Source of the DNA: an uncultured SAR116 cluster alpha proteobacterium | GTDB taxonomy: Bacteria > Pseudomonadota > Alphaproteobacteria > Puniceispirillales > Marisalimonadaceae | Assembly: GCA_902589185.1 (NCBI GenBank) | Contig: CACIRZ010000014.1 | Span: forward strand, 1 to 35,904 | Reading direction: 5' to 3' | Length of the DNA stretch: 35,904 nt | Shown: positions 8,524 to 16,087 of the stretch, one piece after another | Position numbering within the stretch: the stretch's first letter is position 1 | How the letters are laid out: the number at the start of each line of letters is the position of its first letter | Notes under the pieces: model-generated | Database searches by the model: none | The model's input: the letters and a program-made list of their open reading frames with translations, nothing else | Told to the model about the DNA's origin: nothing | Made by a program: the position numbers and the translations under genes

Positions 8524-8655
8524 TTACTGATTAACCATTAATAATACCACGCTGGCTACTGCTATTGCGTAAAATACATACAATAATATATGAGTATTTT
8601 CGTAGACGTTCTCTTCAGGAACTCCGGCAGGTAAATCTTTTTTATTTTTTTTCAT
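8524..8655 (-). CDS. Small single-helix membrane protein, 43 residues, end of Mrp operon
   Basis: A 44-codon minus-strand frame with ATG at 8655 preceded by GAGG five bases away. The product begins MKKNKKDLPAGVPEENVY and ends in one hydrophobic helix, HILLYVFYAIAVASVVLLMV, with a short NQ tail. A basic N-terminus and a single helix predict an N-in membrane protein. It lies 39 bases after the third antiporter-like subunit and its stop codon touches the TTG start of the SufU-like gene, so it fits the polycistronic layout. No family recognised. It may be an accessory subunit of the antiporter complex, or simply a conserved small membrane protein of the lineage. Confidence 0.6.
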   Translation of the reverse strand: MKKNKKDLPAGVPEENVYENTHILLYVFYAIAVASVVLLMVNQ

Positions 8656-8694
8656 TTTTTCCTCAATGTTTTATAAATTAAATATTTTTACATT

Positions 8695-10404
8695 TTAAAA
8701 GTAAATTTTCCACATAAAGATTAAGACCAATATAACTATAAAAAGTTGAACAACAATTAAAGTATCTTGACCAACTTCTCTATCAAAAACTTTATTTCTT
8801 ATCATTGTATTAGCAAAAATATTTTTTACTGTCACAAATAAATATTCAAGAAATTTATAAAATTTTTGATTTAAATTTTTTACAAGATTTAATAAAGGCA
8901 AACAAACTCCAGGTAACATTTTTCTATATATCCAATCACTATTTAAAATGGTTGAATTGATCTCAGAAGGATAGATTTTAAAATGCCATAAACATATAAA
9001 TGCTAATGCAGAAAATCCCAAAAGCTGTATCTGTCCTACTATATGACTAAAGTCATAAGGTTGATAATGAATTTGATAGGGTAAAATATTATAAAAGTAA
9101 GATGGTAAAATACCAATTAATATACAAAGAATTGAAGCAGAAAACATGGCTATTATCATATTCAAGGGAGCTTCTTTTGATTTAATTTTACTTTCATTAG
9201 CAAAAAAAGCAAAGAAAGGAACTCTTATACCCGAATATATTAATACACCAGCAGAAGAAAATAAAAGCATAAAGTAAGCGAAAACTTGGCCTTCTTTACC
9301 TAGAGCTGATAATATTAAAGTTTTTGTAACAAAACCACTAAATAGAGGAAAAGCAGACAGAGAAACAGCACCTATAATTGTACAAATAGCGGTGATTGGC
9401 ATATATTTAAATAGACCACCTAATTCAGAAGCTTTACAAGTGCTTGTTCTATATAAGACCGCTCCCATACCCATAAAAAGTAACCCCTTATAAAGAATAT
9501 GAACTACTGCATGAGCTACAGCTCCATTTATAGCTAATTCTGTACCAATTCCTATGGCAACAATCATAAAACCCAGTTGACTATTTAAACAATAAGTTAA
9601 AACTCTTCGCAAATCATTTTCAATGATTGCAAAGAACATCGGGAAAAATGTCATAAATACACCAATTAAAATTAGTATATCAGTGCCGGCAAAAGATTTT
9701 GCAAAACAAAAAATAGCTAACTTTGTTGTAAAGACAGAAAGTGCAACCGTACCTATTTCTGAAGCTTCGGGGTAAGCATCCTGTAACCAACCATTTAATA
9801 ATGGAAAAGCAGCTTTTATTCCAAAAGCTATAAAAATTAACTGACCATATAAAGAATTAATATCAAAATTTTTAAATTCTGCATCACCAGTTTCAGACAT
9901 TAATAAAATTGCTCCTGCTAATAAAAACATTCCAGAGCCAATTTGGACTATAAGATATCTAAAAGCTGCTCCATATGATCTTTTTGTTTTACCAGCAAAA
10001 ATTAAAAACACTGAAGTAATTGCTGTTGCCTCCCACCACACAAATAAAGTAAACAAGTCACCAGCATGAACTGCAGCAATAGCTGCCCCACTATAACTCA
10101 TGATTGCCATATGCTGATTCCAGAGTTTTACGTGAGCTCCATACATTACATTTAATACTGCAGCCACATGAAAGATTATTGCAAATGGAAGTGTTAACGG
10201 ATCTGATTGAAATAATATGAACTCAAAATCCATTAGAGTAATTTTGGTATGTATACCAAATCCTAATGTCAAAGTATAAGCTGATGTTATGATCAAAACC
10301 AACATATAAATCTGTCTTATAATATGCGGTAAAAAGGGGATTAATAATGCCCCAATTATCATTACAAAACCTGGAGGAAAATTATTCATCATAATAATCT
10401 TCAT
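8695..10404 (-). CDS. Third antiporter-like subunit (NuoL/M/N-type, MrpD-related) of Mrp complex
   Basis: A 569-residue inner-membrane protein of the proton-conducting antiporter family, longest of the three here. The conserved helix-5 glutamate is in LFVWWEATAITSVF, the helix-7 lysine in FGIKAAFPLLNGWLQDAYPEAS, and a later histidine/lysine pair in HAVVHILYKGLLFMG. These residues form the proton path in complex I and Mrp. The WWEATA and GWLQDAYPEA versions differ from the usual FFELxx and HxWLPDA, so this is a divergent paralog. The C-terminal ~100 residues add extra helices beyond the core. The annotated ATG overlaps the preceding 75-residue gene by 23 bases; a start at Met5/Met6 (10392 or 10389), near that gene's stop, is at least as likely. 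Confidence 0.88.
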   Translation of the reverse strand: MKIIMMNNFPPGFVMIIGALLIPFLPHIIRQIYMLVLIITSAYTLTLGFGIHTKITLMDFEFILFQSDPLTLPFAIIFHVAAVLNVMYGAHVKLWNQHMAIMSYSGAAIAAVHAGDLFTLFVWWEATAITSVFLIFAGKTKRSYGAAFRYLIVQIGSGMFLLAGAILLMSETGDAEFKNFDINSLYGQLIFIAFGIKAAFPLLNGWLQDAYPEASEIGTVALSVFTTKLAIFCFAKSFAGTDILILIGVFMTFFPMFFAIIENDLRRVLTYCLNSQLGFMIVAIGIGTELAINGAVAHAVVHILYKGLLFMGMGAVLYRTSTCKASELGGLFKYMPITAICTIIGAVSLSAFPLFSGFVTKTLILSALGKEGQVFAYFMLLFSSAGVLIYSGIRVPFFAFFANESKIKSKEAPLNMIIAMFSASILCILIGILPSYFYNILPYQIHYQPYDFSHIVGQIQLLGFSALAFICLWHFKIYPSEINSTILNSDWIYRKMLPGVCLPLLNLVKNLNQKFYKFLEYLFVTVKNIFANTMIRNKVFDREVGQDTLIVVQLFIVILVLIFMWKIYF

Positions 10405-10609
10405 CCATCATAAATAACGAACGTAAGCTAATAGCGATTCCAAAAATAATTATACATGATAAAAAGCCAAAAATTGCCGGAAAGAATAATATATCTTCTA
10501 TGGAAGTTTCCCCATGCCTATGTCCAATTAATTCTAAAATTAGAAACATAATGCAGACAAAGAGCACTGAAGTGTTTGTCTTACCAATTTTATCTATTAA
10601 ATATTTCAT
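10382..10609 (-). CDS. Small two-helix membrane protein with acidic tail, between antiporter subunits
   Basis: A 75-residue protein with two predicted helices (residues 14-31 and 42-66) joined by a polar loop containing GHRHGETSIED. The C-terminus is strongly acidic, ending MMDEDYYDE. Start ATG 10609 overlaps the stop of the second antiporter-like subunit by four bases, and its end overlaps the third subunit, so it is co-translated with them. I do not recognise a named family. It is too short and lacks the motifs of MrpF/MrpG/MrpC. Its conserved position between two ion-pumping subunits would suggest a structural or gating role; that is inference. Confidence 0.75.
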   Translation of the reverse strand: MKYLIDKIGKTNTSVLFVCIMFLILELIGHRHGETSIEDILFFPAIFGFLSCIIIFGIAISLRSLFMMDEDYYDE

Positions 10610-12063
10610 ATCTTGCTCACTATCATAGAAGTTAGATTTTGAAATGGCTCTATAAAAAAGAATAATAAAATAGTTATAAAAGAAGTTATTAGAGTTGGTA
10701 TTAAAATAAGTTTTGGTATCTTTAAATTAACTTCCCTTTCATTTTTTAAAAAGAATGCTCTTGCTGGGATCTCCAGTAAATAAAAAGCATTTAGCATTGT
10801 AGATATACAAAAAACACCTATGACAACCACATAACCACTTTCGGCAGCACCTAACATTAAGAAGAATTTGCTCCAAGAACCTGCCATTGGAGGAACGCCA
10901 ATTATGGAAAGTGAACCAATAAAAAAAGCTAAAAAAATTAGAGGGTCACATTTACCATAACCATTTAATTCTGAAATTTTTGTAATTTTTGATCCAACAT
11001 ACAAAGCTCCTGCAACAAAAAACAATGTAATTTTACCAGTTGCATGTGTAATTATATGTAAAGCAGCACCTTGTGTTGCTATTGAAGTAGCTAAAGCTCC
11101 ACCTAAAGTAATATAAGAAAGTTGACTAATTGTAGAATATGCGAGTCTAGCTTTTATATCATCTTTATAAATAGCTATTATACTAGTTGCCAGAAGAGTA
11201 AATGATGCTAACCAAATCAACCATTCTGATGCACCTGTTTTGGCTAAAAAATCTATTCCAAAAACATTTGTCAGCACTATTAACATTGTAAAAACACCAG
11301 CTTTCACAACTGCCACAGCATGCAGGAGGGCAGACACGGGTGTTGGAGCAACCATAGCAGCAGGAAGCCACGTATGAATTGGTATTAGTGCCGCCTTTCC
11401 AATTCCAAAAACAAACATTACTAACAATAGTGGAGCATAAGCCTCATCTATTTTACCGTCTAATACACCATTTGGGGATATATCCAGTGAACCAGTAGCT
11501 ACCCAAACCCAAATAATTCCTGGAAGAAGTAATATAACAGAAGATCCAACCAATATAGATAAATATAATCTACCAGCTTTTTGAGCTTTTTCATTTTGCT
11601 TATGAGCAACTAAAGGATATGTAGAAAATGTAAGAACTTCATAAAAAATGAATAAAGTTAGTAAATCACCAGCATAAGCTATACATAAAGCAGCATGAAC
11701 AGCCATTGCATAAAATGAATAAAATCTTGTTTGATTTTTTTCTTTATTACCTCTCATATCACCAACTGAATAGATAGCCGCAAAAATCCATAGAAATGAT
11801 GCAACTAGTCCAAAGATAGCTCCTAAGGGCGTGATTTCAAAACCAATTGATACTCCCTCAGTAATTTTAACAATTTCTAAAGTGGTGTTTTGATTATTAA
11901 GTGCTGAACTAATGATATTAAATGCACCCCAAGAACTAATCACACCACCAATTGGACCCAAGCAGTCTCTCAAAATTGTATTTTTTGAAATGAATGGGGT
12001 TAAAACACAAACAATTAGAGGCGATAAAATTGTTATTAATATAAAATTTTCAATTGCTATCAT
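10606..12063 (-). CDS. Second antiporter-like subunit (NuoL/MrpA-N-terminal-like)
   Basis: A 485-residue membrane protein with about 14 helices. Key residues of the proton pathway are present: helix-5 glutamate in LFIFYEVLTFSTYPLV, helix-7 lysine in FGIGKAALIPIHTWLPAAM, and a later lysine in THATGKITLFFVAG. The WLPAAMVAPTPVSALLHAVAVVKAG segment resembles NuoL and the N-terminal part of MrpA more than MrpD. Since no fused MrpA gene exists here, this protein may supply that role, with the DUF4040/MbhE module encoded separately at 14383-14961. It overlaps both neighbours by four bases (ATGA-type junctions), indicating tight co-translation. Confidence 0.9.
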   Translation of the reverse strand: MIAIENFILITILSPLIVCVLTPFISKNTILRDCLGPIGGVISSWGAFNIISSALNNQNTTLEIVKITEGVSIGFEITPLGAIFGLVASFLWIFAAIYSVGDMRGNKEKNQTRFYSFYAMAVHAALCIAYAGDLLTLFIFYEVLTFSTYPLVAHKQNEKAQKAGRLYLSILVGSSVILLLPGIIWVWVATGSLDISPNGVLDGKIDEAYAPLLLVMFVFGIGKAALIPIHTWLPAAMVAPTPVSALLHAVAVVKAGVFTMLIVLTNVFGIDFLAKTGASEWLIWLASFTLLATSIIAIYKDDIKARLAYSTISQLSYITLGGALATSIATQGAALHIITHATGKITLFFVAGALYVGSKITKISELNGYGKCDPLIFLAFFIGSLSIIGVPPMAGSWSKFFLMLGAAESGYVVVIGVFCISTMLNAFYLLEIPARAFFLKNEREVNLKIPKLILIPTLITSFITILLFFFIEPFQNLTSMIVSKI

Positions 12064-13550
12064 TTAAGATCCCCAATTAATTTATCAGCGGCTTCAAAAC
12101 TTCCGTTTACAACCAATGAGGCATCTAAACCAAAATAAATATTTAAAAAAGTTATAATAATAAGTGATATGTAAATCGTTGGGTTTTCTTTTATTACAAT
12201 TTTTCTTCCATCACGCATCCACATGACTTCTATTATTTTCCACAAATAAACAACTGATAATGCTGAACTAATTAATATGAGTATTGCTATCCATATATCA
12301 TCTGAGCTTATAGATGCTTTAATTAAATATAATTTAGAAATAAAACCAGCTGTAAGTGGAAGGCCTGCGAGGCTTAATGAGCAGATGACAAAACAAAAAA
12401 ATGTGATAGGCATTTCTTTACCAAGACCAGATAGATTATTTATAGTAACTCTTTTTTTAATGTAAAAACCAATTGAAGTTATAGCGATGAATAAACCACC
12501 TTTAATTATTGCATGATTGAACATATGTATAAAACCAGCTGCTACACTCGCTTTTGTTCCAATAGCAAAAGCTAGAGTAATATATCCTATTTGAGCAACT
12601 GAAGAATGAGCTAGTAGCCTTTTAATATCTTTCTCATATATTGCCATAATTGTGCCAGCAAACATGGCTAAAAGTGAAAGAGGAAGTATAACAAACAATA
12701 AAGTGTTATTTATTAAATTTTCTGAATTTTTAAAAATAGAAAATAATATGCGAGCTAATATGTATAAAGAAGCTTTTGTTGCTGTTGCAGCTAGTAATAC
12801 GGATACTGCAGATGGAGCATAAGCATACGCTCGTGGTAACCAAATATGTAATGGGAAAACAGCAGCTTTAACCATAATCCCGATTATCATAAAACCAAAA
12901 CCTGCAATTAATGCTCTGTTGTTATTGAGATCAGAAATTCTATTTGTTAGATCTTCCATATTCAAAGTGCCAGTAATCCCGTATAATAATCCTACACCAA
13001 TTACATATAGCGTTGCTCCAACTGCACCTATGATAAGGTAATTATAAGCAGCGACCAAAGCCTGTTTATCTTTATGAGCGCCCATTGCTACCAAAGCAAC
13101 AGAGGCTAAAGATGATATTTCTAAAAAAACAAACAGGTTGAATGCATCGCCCGTAGTTACTAGACCCAGTAAACCTGCTATAGCTAAAAGCCATAAACTA
13201 TAAACTTTAGATATTGATTTCTTTTCTATTTCCTCAGGCATTATCTCATAAGCAAAGATAGTTGCTATAAAACTTATACCAGAAATTATTATAACAGGAA
13301 TTATTGCTACTTTATCAATAATATATTCTATTCCTATAGGGGGCATCCATTTGCCTAAAGCATAAGAAATATGAGAATGAATTTGGATTTCTTGGTATAA
13401 TAAAATTGAAAATAAAAATGTTAAAAAAGTGCTTAAAGTTGTTAAAATCCATGAAAAAAATATATTAGGAATAAGTACGACTAATAAAGAAGTCATCAAT
13501 GGACATAAAACTACAATAATTGGAAGATTTTTTATTAGAATGTCTATCAT
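12060..13550 (-). CDS. mrpD: Mrp antiporter subunit D
   Basis: A 496-residue membrane protein of the NuoM/N-MrpD family with about 14 helices. The conserved glutamate is in LFVFLEISSLASVALVAM, the helix-7 lysine in MIVKAAVFPLHIWLPRAY, and the HMFNHAIIKGGLFIA segment carries the later histidine and lysine. Its place directly after MrpC is the canonical position of MrpD, where it couples Na+(or K+) export to proton uptake. Four-base overlaps on both sides show translational coupling. A good match in length to MrpD (about 490-500). Which cation is moved cannot be read from the sequence. Confidence 0.93.
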   Translation of the reverse strand: MIDILIKNLPIIVVLCPLMTSLLVVLIPNIFFSWILTTLSTFLTFLFSILLYQEIQIHSHISYALGKWMPPIGIEYIIDKVAIIPVIIISGISFIATIFAYEIMPEEIEKKSISKVYSLWLLAIAGLLGLVTTGDAFNLFVFLEISSLASVALVAMGAHKDKQALVAAYNYLIIGAVGATLYVIGVGLLYGITGTLNMEDLTNRISDLNNNRALIAGFGFMIIGIMVKAAVFPLHIWLPRAYAYAPSAVSVLLAATATKASLYILARILFSIFKNSENLINNTLLFVILPLSLLAMFAGTIMAIYEKDIKRLLAHSSVAQIGYITLAFAIGTKASVAAGFIHMFNHAIIKGGLFIAITSIGFYIKKRVTINNLSGLGKEMPITFFCFVICSLSLAGLPLTAGFISKLYLIKASISSDDIWIAILILISSALSVVYLWKIIEVMWMRDGRKIVIKENPTIYISLIIITFLNIYFGLDASLVVNGSFEAADKLIGDLK

Positions 13551-13960
13551 TTCTTAAACTTCAAATCCAAAGTTTTTCCGGTTTCAATATCATCGTGATA
13601 GTCTACAAGATCTTGAGCAGATACATCATCTTCTTCAATGCTGCCGTACTCTGAGTTAATTCTTAACACTAAAGACAATCCCAAAGCTGTTGTTGCTACA
13701 CCAACAACAATAGCTGTAAGTATCAATACATGAGGAAGAGGATTTGAATAAATAGTATTAATAGATTCATTTAAAATAGGAGGTGTACCTCCTTTGATTT
13801 TTCCAAAAGTTATATAGAGTAAAAATACAGATGTTTGAAAAATAGTAAGTCCAACAATTTTTTTTAAAAAATTTTTTCTGCCTATTACAAGAAACAAACC
13901 TATCATCATTAGACAAAAAACTATCCAGTAATTCCAAATTCCAATTGTTGAAGAAATCAT
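13547..13960 (-). CDS. mrpC: Mrp antiporter subunit C (NuoK-like)
   Basis: A 137-residue membrane protein with three helices, homologous to NuoK. The first helix is IVFCLMMIGLFLVIG, the second KKIVGLTIFQTSVFLLYI, and the third ILTAIVVGVATTALGLSLVLRI; the segment NPLPHVLILTAIVVGVATTALG is a family hallmark. The C-terminal tail (about 35 residues, acidic then basic) is cytoplasmic. Position between MrpB and MrpD matches Mrp operons. The gene overlaps mrpD by four bases and lies one base after mrpB. Confidence 0.93.
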   Translation of the reverse strand: MISSTIGIWNYWIVFCLMMIGLFLVIGRKNFLKKIVGLTIFQTSVFLLYITFGKIKGGTPPILNESINTIYSNPLPHVLILTAIVVGVATTALGLSLVLRINSEYGSIEEDDVSAQDLVDYHDDIETGKTLDLKFKK

Positions 13961-13961
13961 T

Positions 13962-14390
13962 TTATTTCTCTTTTATTTTGTCGTAAGAAGCGAAAGCGTT
14001 AAAAAGTGCAATCATTACGTTTGAAACTGTTAAGCCAACGCCAAATTCAACTAACAGTATACCTATGTGCTGACCAGATTGTGGTGAAGAACCAAGTATA
14101 TTGTATGCTAAAAACTCATCGCCTAATATCATTGAAACTATGCCAACACCACCATAGAGGATTCCACCAAAAGCTAATAAAATTAAATTAAAATTTGGTG
14201 GAAATAGTTTTTTGCCTGCTTCTATACCAAACACAAGAGAATATAAAATAAATGCACTAGCTACAATTACTCCAGCTTGAAATCCTCCTCCAGGTCCAAA
14301 ATCTCCGTGAAATTGGACATAAAGCCCAAAAAGTATGATGGGTGCAAAAAGTATTTTGGTAGAAATTCTCAAAATCGGATTATTATGCAT
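13962..14390 (-). CDS. mrpB: Mrp antiporter subunit B
   Basis: A membrane protein of about 142 residues if started at ATG 14390, which I prefer. That start gives MHNNPILRISTKIL, the usual MrpB beginning, and overlaps the stop of the preceding gene by eight bases. An earlier in-frame start at 14459 would add 23 basic residues and overlap the upstream gene by 77 bases. Four helices are seen, with the conserved YVQFHGDFGPGGGFQAGVIVAS segment near residues 29-50 and FGVGLTVSNVMIALFNAFA near the end. MrpB joins the membrane arm to the DUF4040 subunit. Function by family and position. Confidence 0.92.
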   Translation of the reverse strand: MHNNPILRISTKILFAPIILFGLYVQFHGDFGPGGGFQAGVIVASAFILYSLVFGIEAGKKLFPPNFNLILLAFGGILYGGVGIVSMILGDEFLAYNILGSSPQSGQHIGILLVEFGVGLTVSNVMIALFNAFASYDKIKEK

Positions 14391-14961
14391 TTTTTCTAAT
14401 TTTTTGTTTGGGTTGAGATTTATTCTTTTTAGCTGAATTTTTCTTCTCAAGAAGTGCAAGCACAGCTACTCCAGCGGTAAAAACAACTATTGTTTCACCA
14501 AAAGTATCGTAACCTCTATAACTTGCCAATACTGAAGTAACTATGTTTGGAATACCAATATCCTCTTTGGATCCTCTAATATATTCAGGTGCAATATGTT
14601 GGTGTATTGGAGCTGTTAACTGACCAATTTCAGGTAAATCAAAACTACACCAGATTAATATTCCTCCAAGAATTATACATGAAAATGCCGGAATAAATTC
14701 ACTACTAATGCTCTCTTCCTCTTTTTTTGGCAAATAGGCCATAGCTGCTAAAAATAATATAGTAGAGATTCCTGCTCCAACTGATGCTTCTGTAAATGCA
14801 ACATCAACTGCATCTAATGTTATAAACATTAATGCTGCCACAAGAGAATAAGCACTTGTCAAAATCACTGTAAATATAACAGTTCTAGTTTTAATTAGAG
14901 CTATTGCAATACTGAGCATAATTGTTACTAAAAAAGCATTAATTAATAATTCAGAAATCAT
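14383..14961 (-). CDS. DUF4040 + MbhE-like subunit (detached C-terminal module of MrpA)
   Basis: A 192-residue membrane protein equivalent to the C-terminal part of MrpA. Residues 1-80 form the DUF4040/MbhD module, with DAVDVAFTEASVGAGISTILF, the hallmark acidic/glutamate pattern. Residues 85-185 form the MbhE-like module, with IPNIVTSVLASYRGYDTFGE and VFTAGVAVLALLE. In classical Mrp these are fused to a NuoL-like domain in MrpA (about 770-1000 residues). Here they form their own gene, as in Mbh-type hydrogenases and some Mrp variants. Overlaps mrpG by four bases and mrpB by eight. Confidence 0.9.
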   Translation of the reverse strand: MISELLINAFLVTIMLSIAIALIKTRTVIFTVILTSAYSLVAALMFITLDAVDVAFTEASVGAGISTILFLAAMAYLPKKEEESISSEFIPAFSCIILGGILIWCSFDLPEIGQLTAPIHQHIAPEYIRGSKEDIGIPNIVTSVLASYRGYDTFGETIVVFTAGVAVLALLEKKNSAKKNKSQPKQKIRKNA

Positions 14962-15278
14962 AAAATTTTCCCAATCTTTTTACCTACTGGAAGTATATTT
15001 TTTTGCCTCGCTAAATTTGCAGTTACATGACTTGTTACTGGACTAGTAAAAAAAATAAACACACCAATTAATATTAATTTAACGGTTATTAATGACCAAC
15101 CAGTTTGAAACACCATCCCTAGAATAAAAAAAGCACTACCTGCAGTATCAATCATACCAGCAGCATGAATTCTTGAAAATACGTCTGGTAGCTTAATTAG
15201 TCCACAAGCACCGATTATAATAGACAGAGAAGCAATAAAAAAACAAATGCCTGTCAAAATATCTAATATCAGTTCCAC
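14958..15278 (-). CDS. mrpG: Mrp antiporter subunit G
   Basis: A 106-residue protein with three predicted helices and the PhaG/MnhG family signature: GLIKLPDVFSRIHAAGMIDTAG near residues 26-47, followed by TSPVTSHVTANLAR near residues 79-92. It is a small structural subunit of the membrane complex. The gene starts two bases after mrpF and overlaps the next gene by four bases. Length is usual for the family. Confidence 0.94.
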   Translation of the reverse strand: MELILDILTGICFFIASLSIIIGACGLIKLPDVFSRIHAAGMIDTAGSAFFILGMVFQTGWSLITVKLILIGVFIFFTSPVTSHVTANLARQKNILPVGKKIGKIL

Positions 15279-15280
15279 TT

Positions 15281-15544
15281 TTACTTATCTCCTCCTAAAG
15301 AGCCAGAGCTAAAAAGTTTCAAAACAGCTACGGTTCCGATAAAATTAATTAATGCGTAAACAATAGCAATGTCTAAAAATTCTGGTCTGTTTGAATAGAA
15401 ACCATGAAGAGAAATACCAATTACTATAACAGTTCCAAGACTGTTAACTGCTAAAATTCTATCAAATGTTGTTTCCCCTAAAATAATTCTTACTAAGATT
15501 AAAATTCCTGTTATTGCACAGGCAATTAAACCAGCTAGAAACAT
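15281..15544 (-). CDS. mrpF: Mrp antiporter subunit F
   Basis: An 87-residue three-helix membrane protein of the MnhF/PhaF family. It shows ILVRIILGETTFDRILAVNS, the conserved arginine/aspartate segment between helices one and two, and DIAIVYALINFIGTVAVLKL at the third helix. The ATG shares one base with the stop of mrpE (TAATG), so translation is coupled. A small subunit that stabilises the antiporter; no catalytic role is known for it alone. Confidence 0.94.
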   Translation of the reverse strand: MFLAGLIACAITGILILVRIILGETTFDRILAVNSLGTVIVIGISLHGFYSNRPEFLDIAIVYALINFIGTVAVLKLFSSGSLGGDK

Positions 15545-16011
15545 TATTTTTTACCTTCTAACCAAGTTACTTTTTTGTCCATTTCATTAGTTCGAACATC
15601 ATTTCCAAAATCAGAATTTAGAGCATGAACCTCAAAAATATTTTTCTGCATTTTTGTAGTAACTGTTCCTGGTGTAAGTGTGATTGAGTTGGCATATGTT
15701 ACTTTTGCAACATCAGTAACTTGAGAAGCTTTTACAGTAAAAGTTTCAGGTTCAACTTTTCCGTTTATAATAACTTTCGCTGTTGCTAAGTTTGACATCA
15801 ATATCTCTTTAAATAACCACATAAGATAATTTAAAAGTCTTGGCATAAAAAATATTGGCAGACCCTCATCATCAATGATTTTTCCACGTTTAGCTACATA
15901 AACACAAAATGCGCATGAAATTATGCCTAGACTAATTAAAAGGTTATTGTAGTATCCTGACATCAATAACCATAGAGTAAGTAGTATCATAAAAAGTATT
16001 AATGATTTCAT
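15544..16011 (-). CDS. mrpE: Mrp antiporter subunit E, first gene of operon
   Basis: A 155-residue MnhE family protein. Two N-terminal helices (residues 3-42) precede a cytoplasmic domain with the family pattern FFMPRLLNYLMWLFKEILMS and the strand-turn segment SITLTPGTVTTKM. The C-terminus includes FEVHALNSDF, matching the usual IxVHxL motif. It begins the operon; a weak AAGG lies nine bases before ATG 16011. The order E-F-G-(DUF4040)-B-C-D is a recognised alternative to the Bacillus ABCDEFG order. Confidence 0.92.
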   Translation of the reverse strand: MKSLILFMILLTLWLLMSGYYNNLLISLGIISCAFCVYVAKRGKIIDDEGLPIFFMPRLLNYLMWLFKEILMSNLATAKVIINGKVEPETFTVKASQVTDVAKVTYANSITLTPGTVTTKMQKNIFEVHALNSDFGNDVRTNEMDKKVTWLEGKK

Positions 16012-16041
16012 TAATTTAAACCTTAACTAAATTATTATTAA

Positions 16042-16070
16042 TTTTTAACTAAAGTTAGGGTTGTTTTCAA
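16042..16070 (-). promoter_or_regulatory. Weak candidate promoter for Mrp operon
   Basis: On the minus strand TTGAAA (16070-16065) and TAAAAA (16047-16042) are spaced by 17 bases, about 30 bases upstream of the mrpE start. The -10 match is poor and the region is very AT-rich, so this is only a position-based suggestion. The 76-base gap between thiY and mrpE holds no clear terminator for the upstream thiY gene, so read-through from thiY is possible. Confidence 0.25.
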
Positions 16071-16087
16071 TAAGAGTTTTAGTTGTA

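Noticed and set aside
14391-14459. Upstream start for MrpB at 14459
   Set aside because: It would overlap the previous gene by 77 bases with a basic, unrelated N-terminus; ATG 14390 gives the canonical MrpB start.
16021-16060. Possible hairpin (CCTTAAC...GTTAGGG) between mrpE and thiY
   Set aside because: The pairing is short and interrupted, and there is no T-run in either direction, so I do not call it a terminator.
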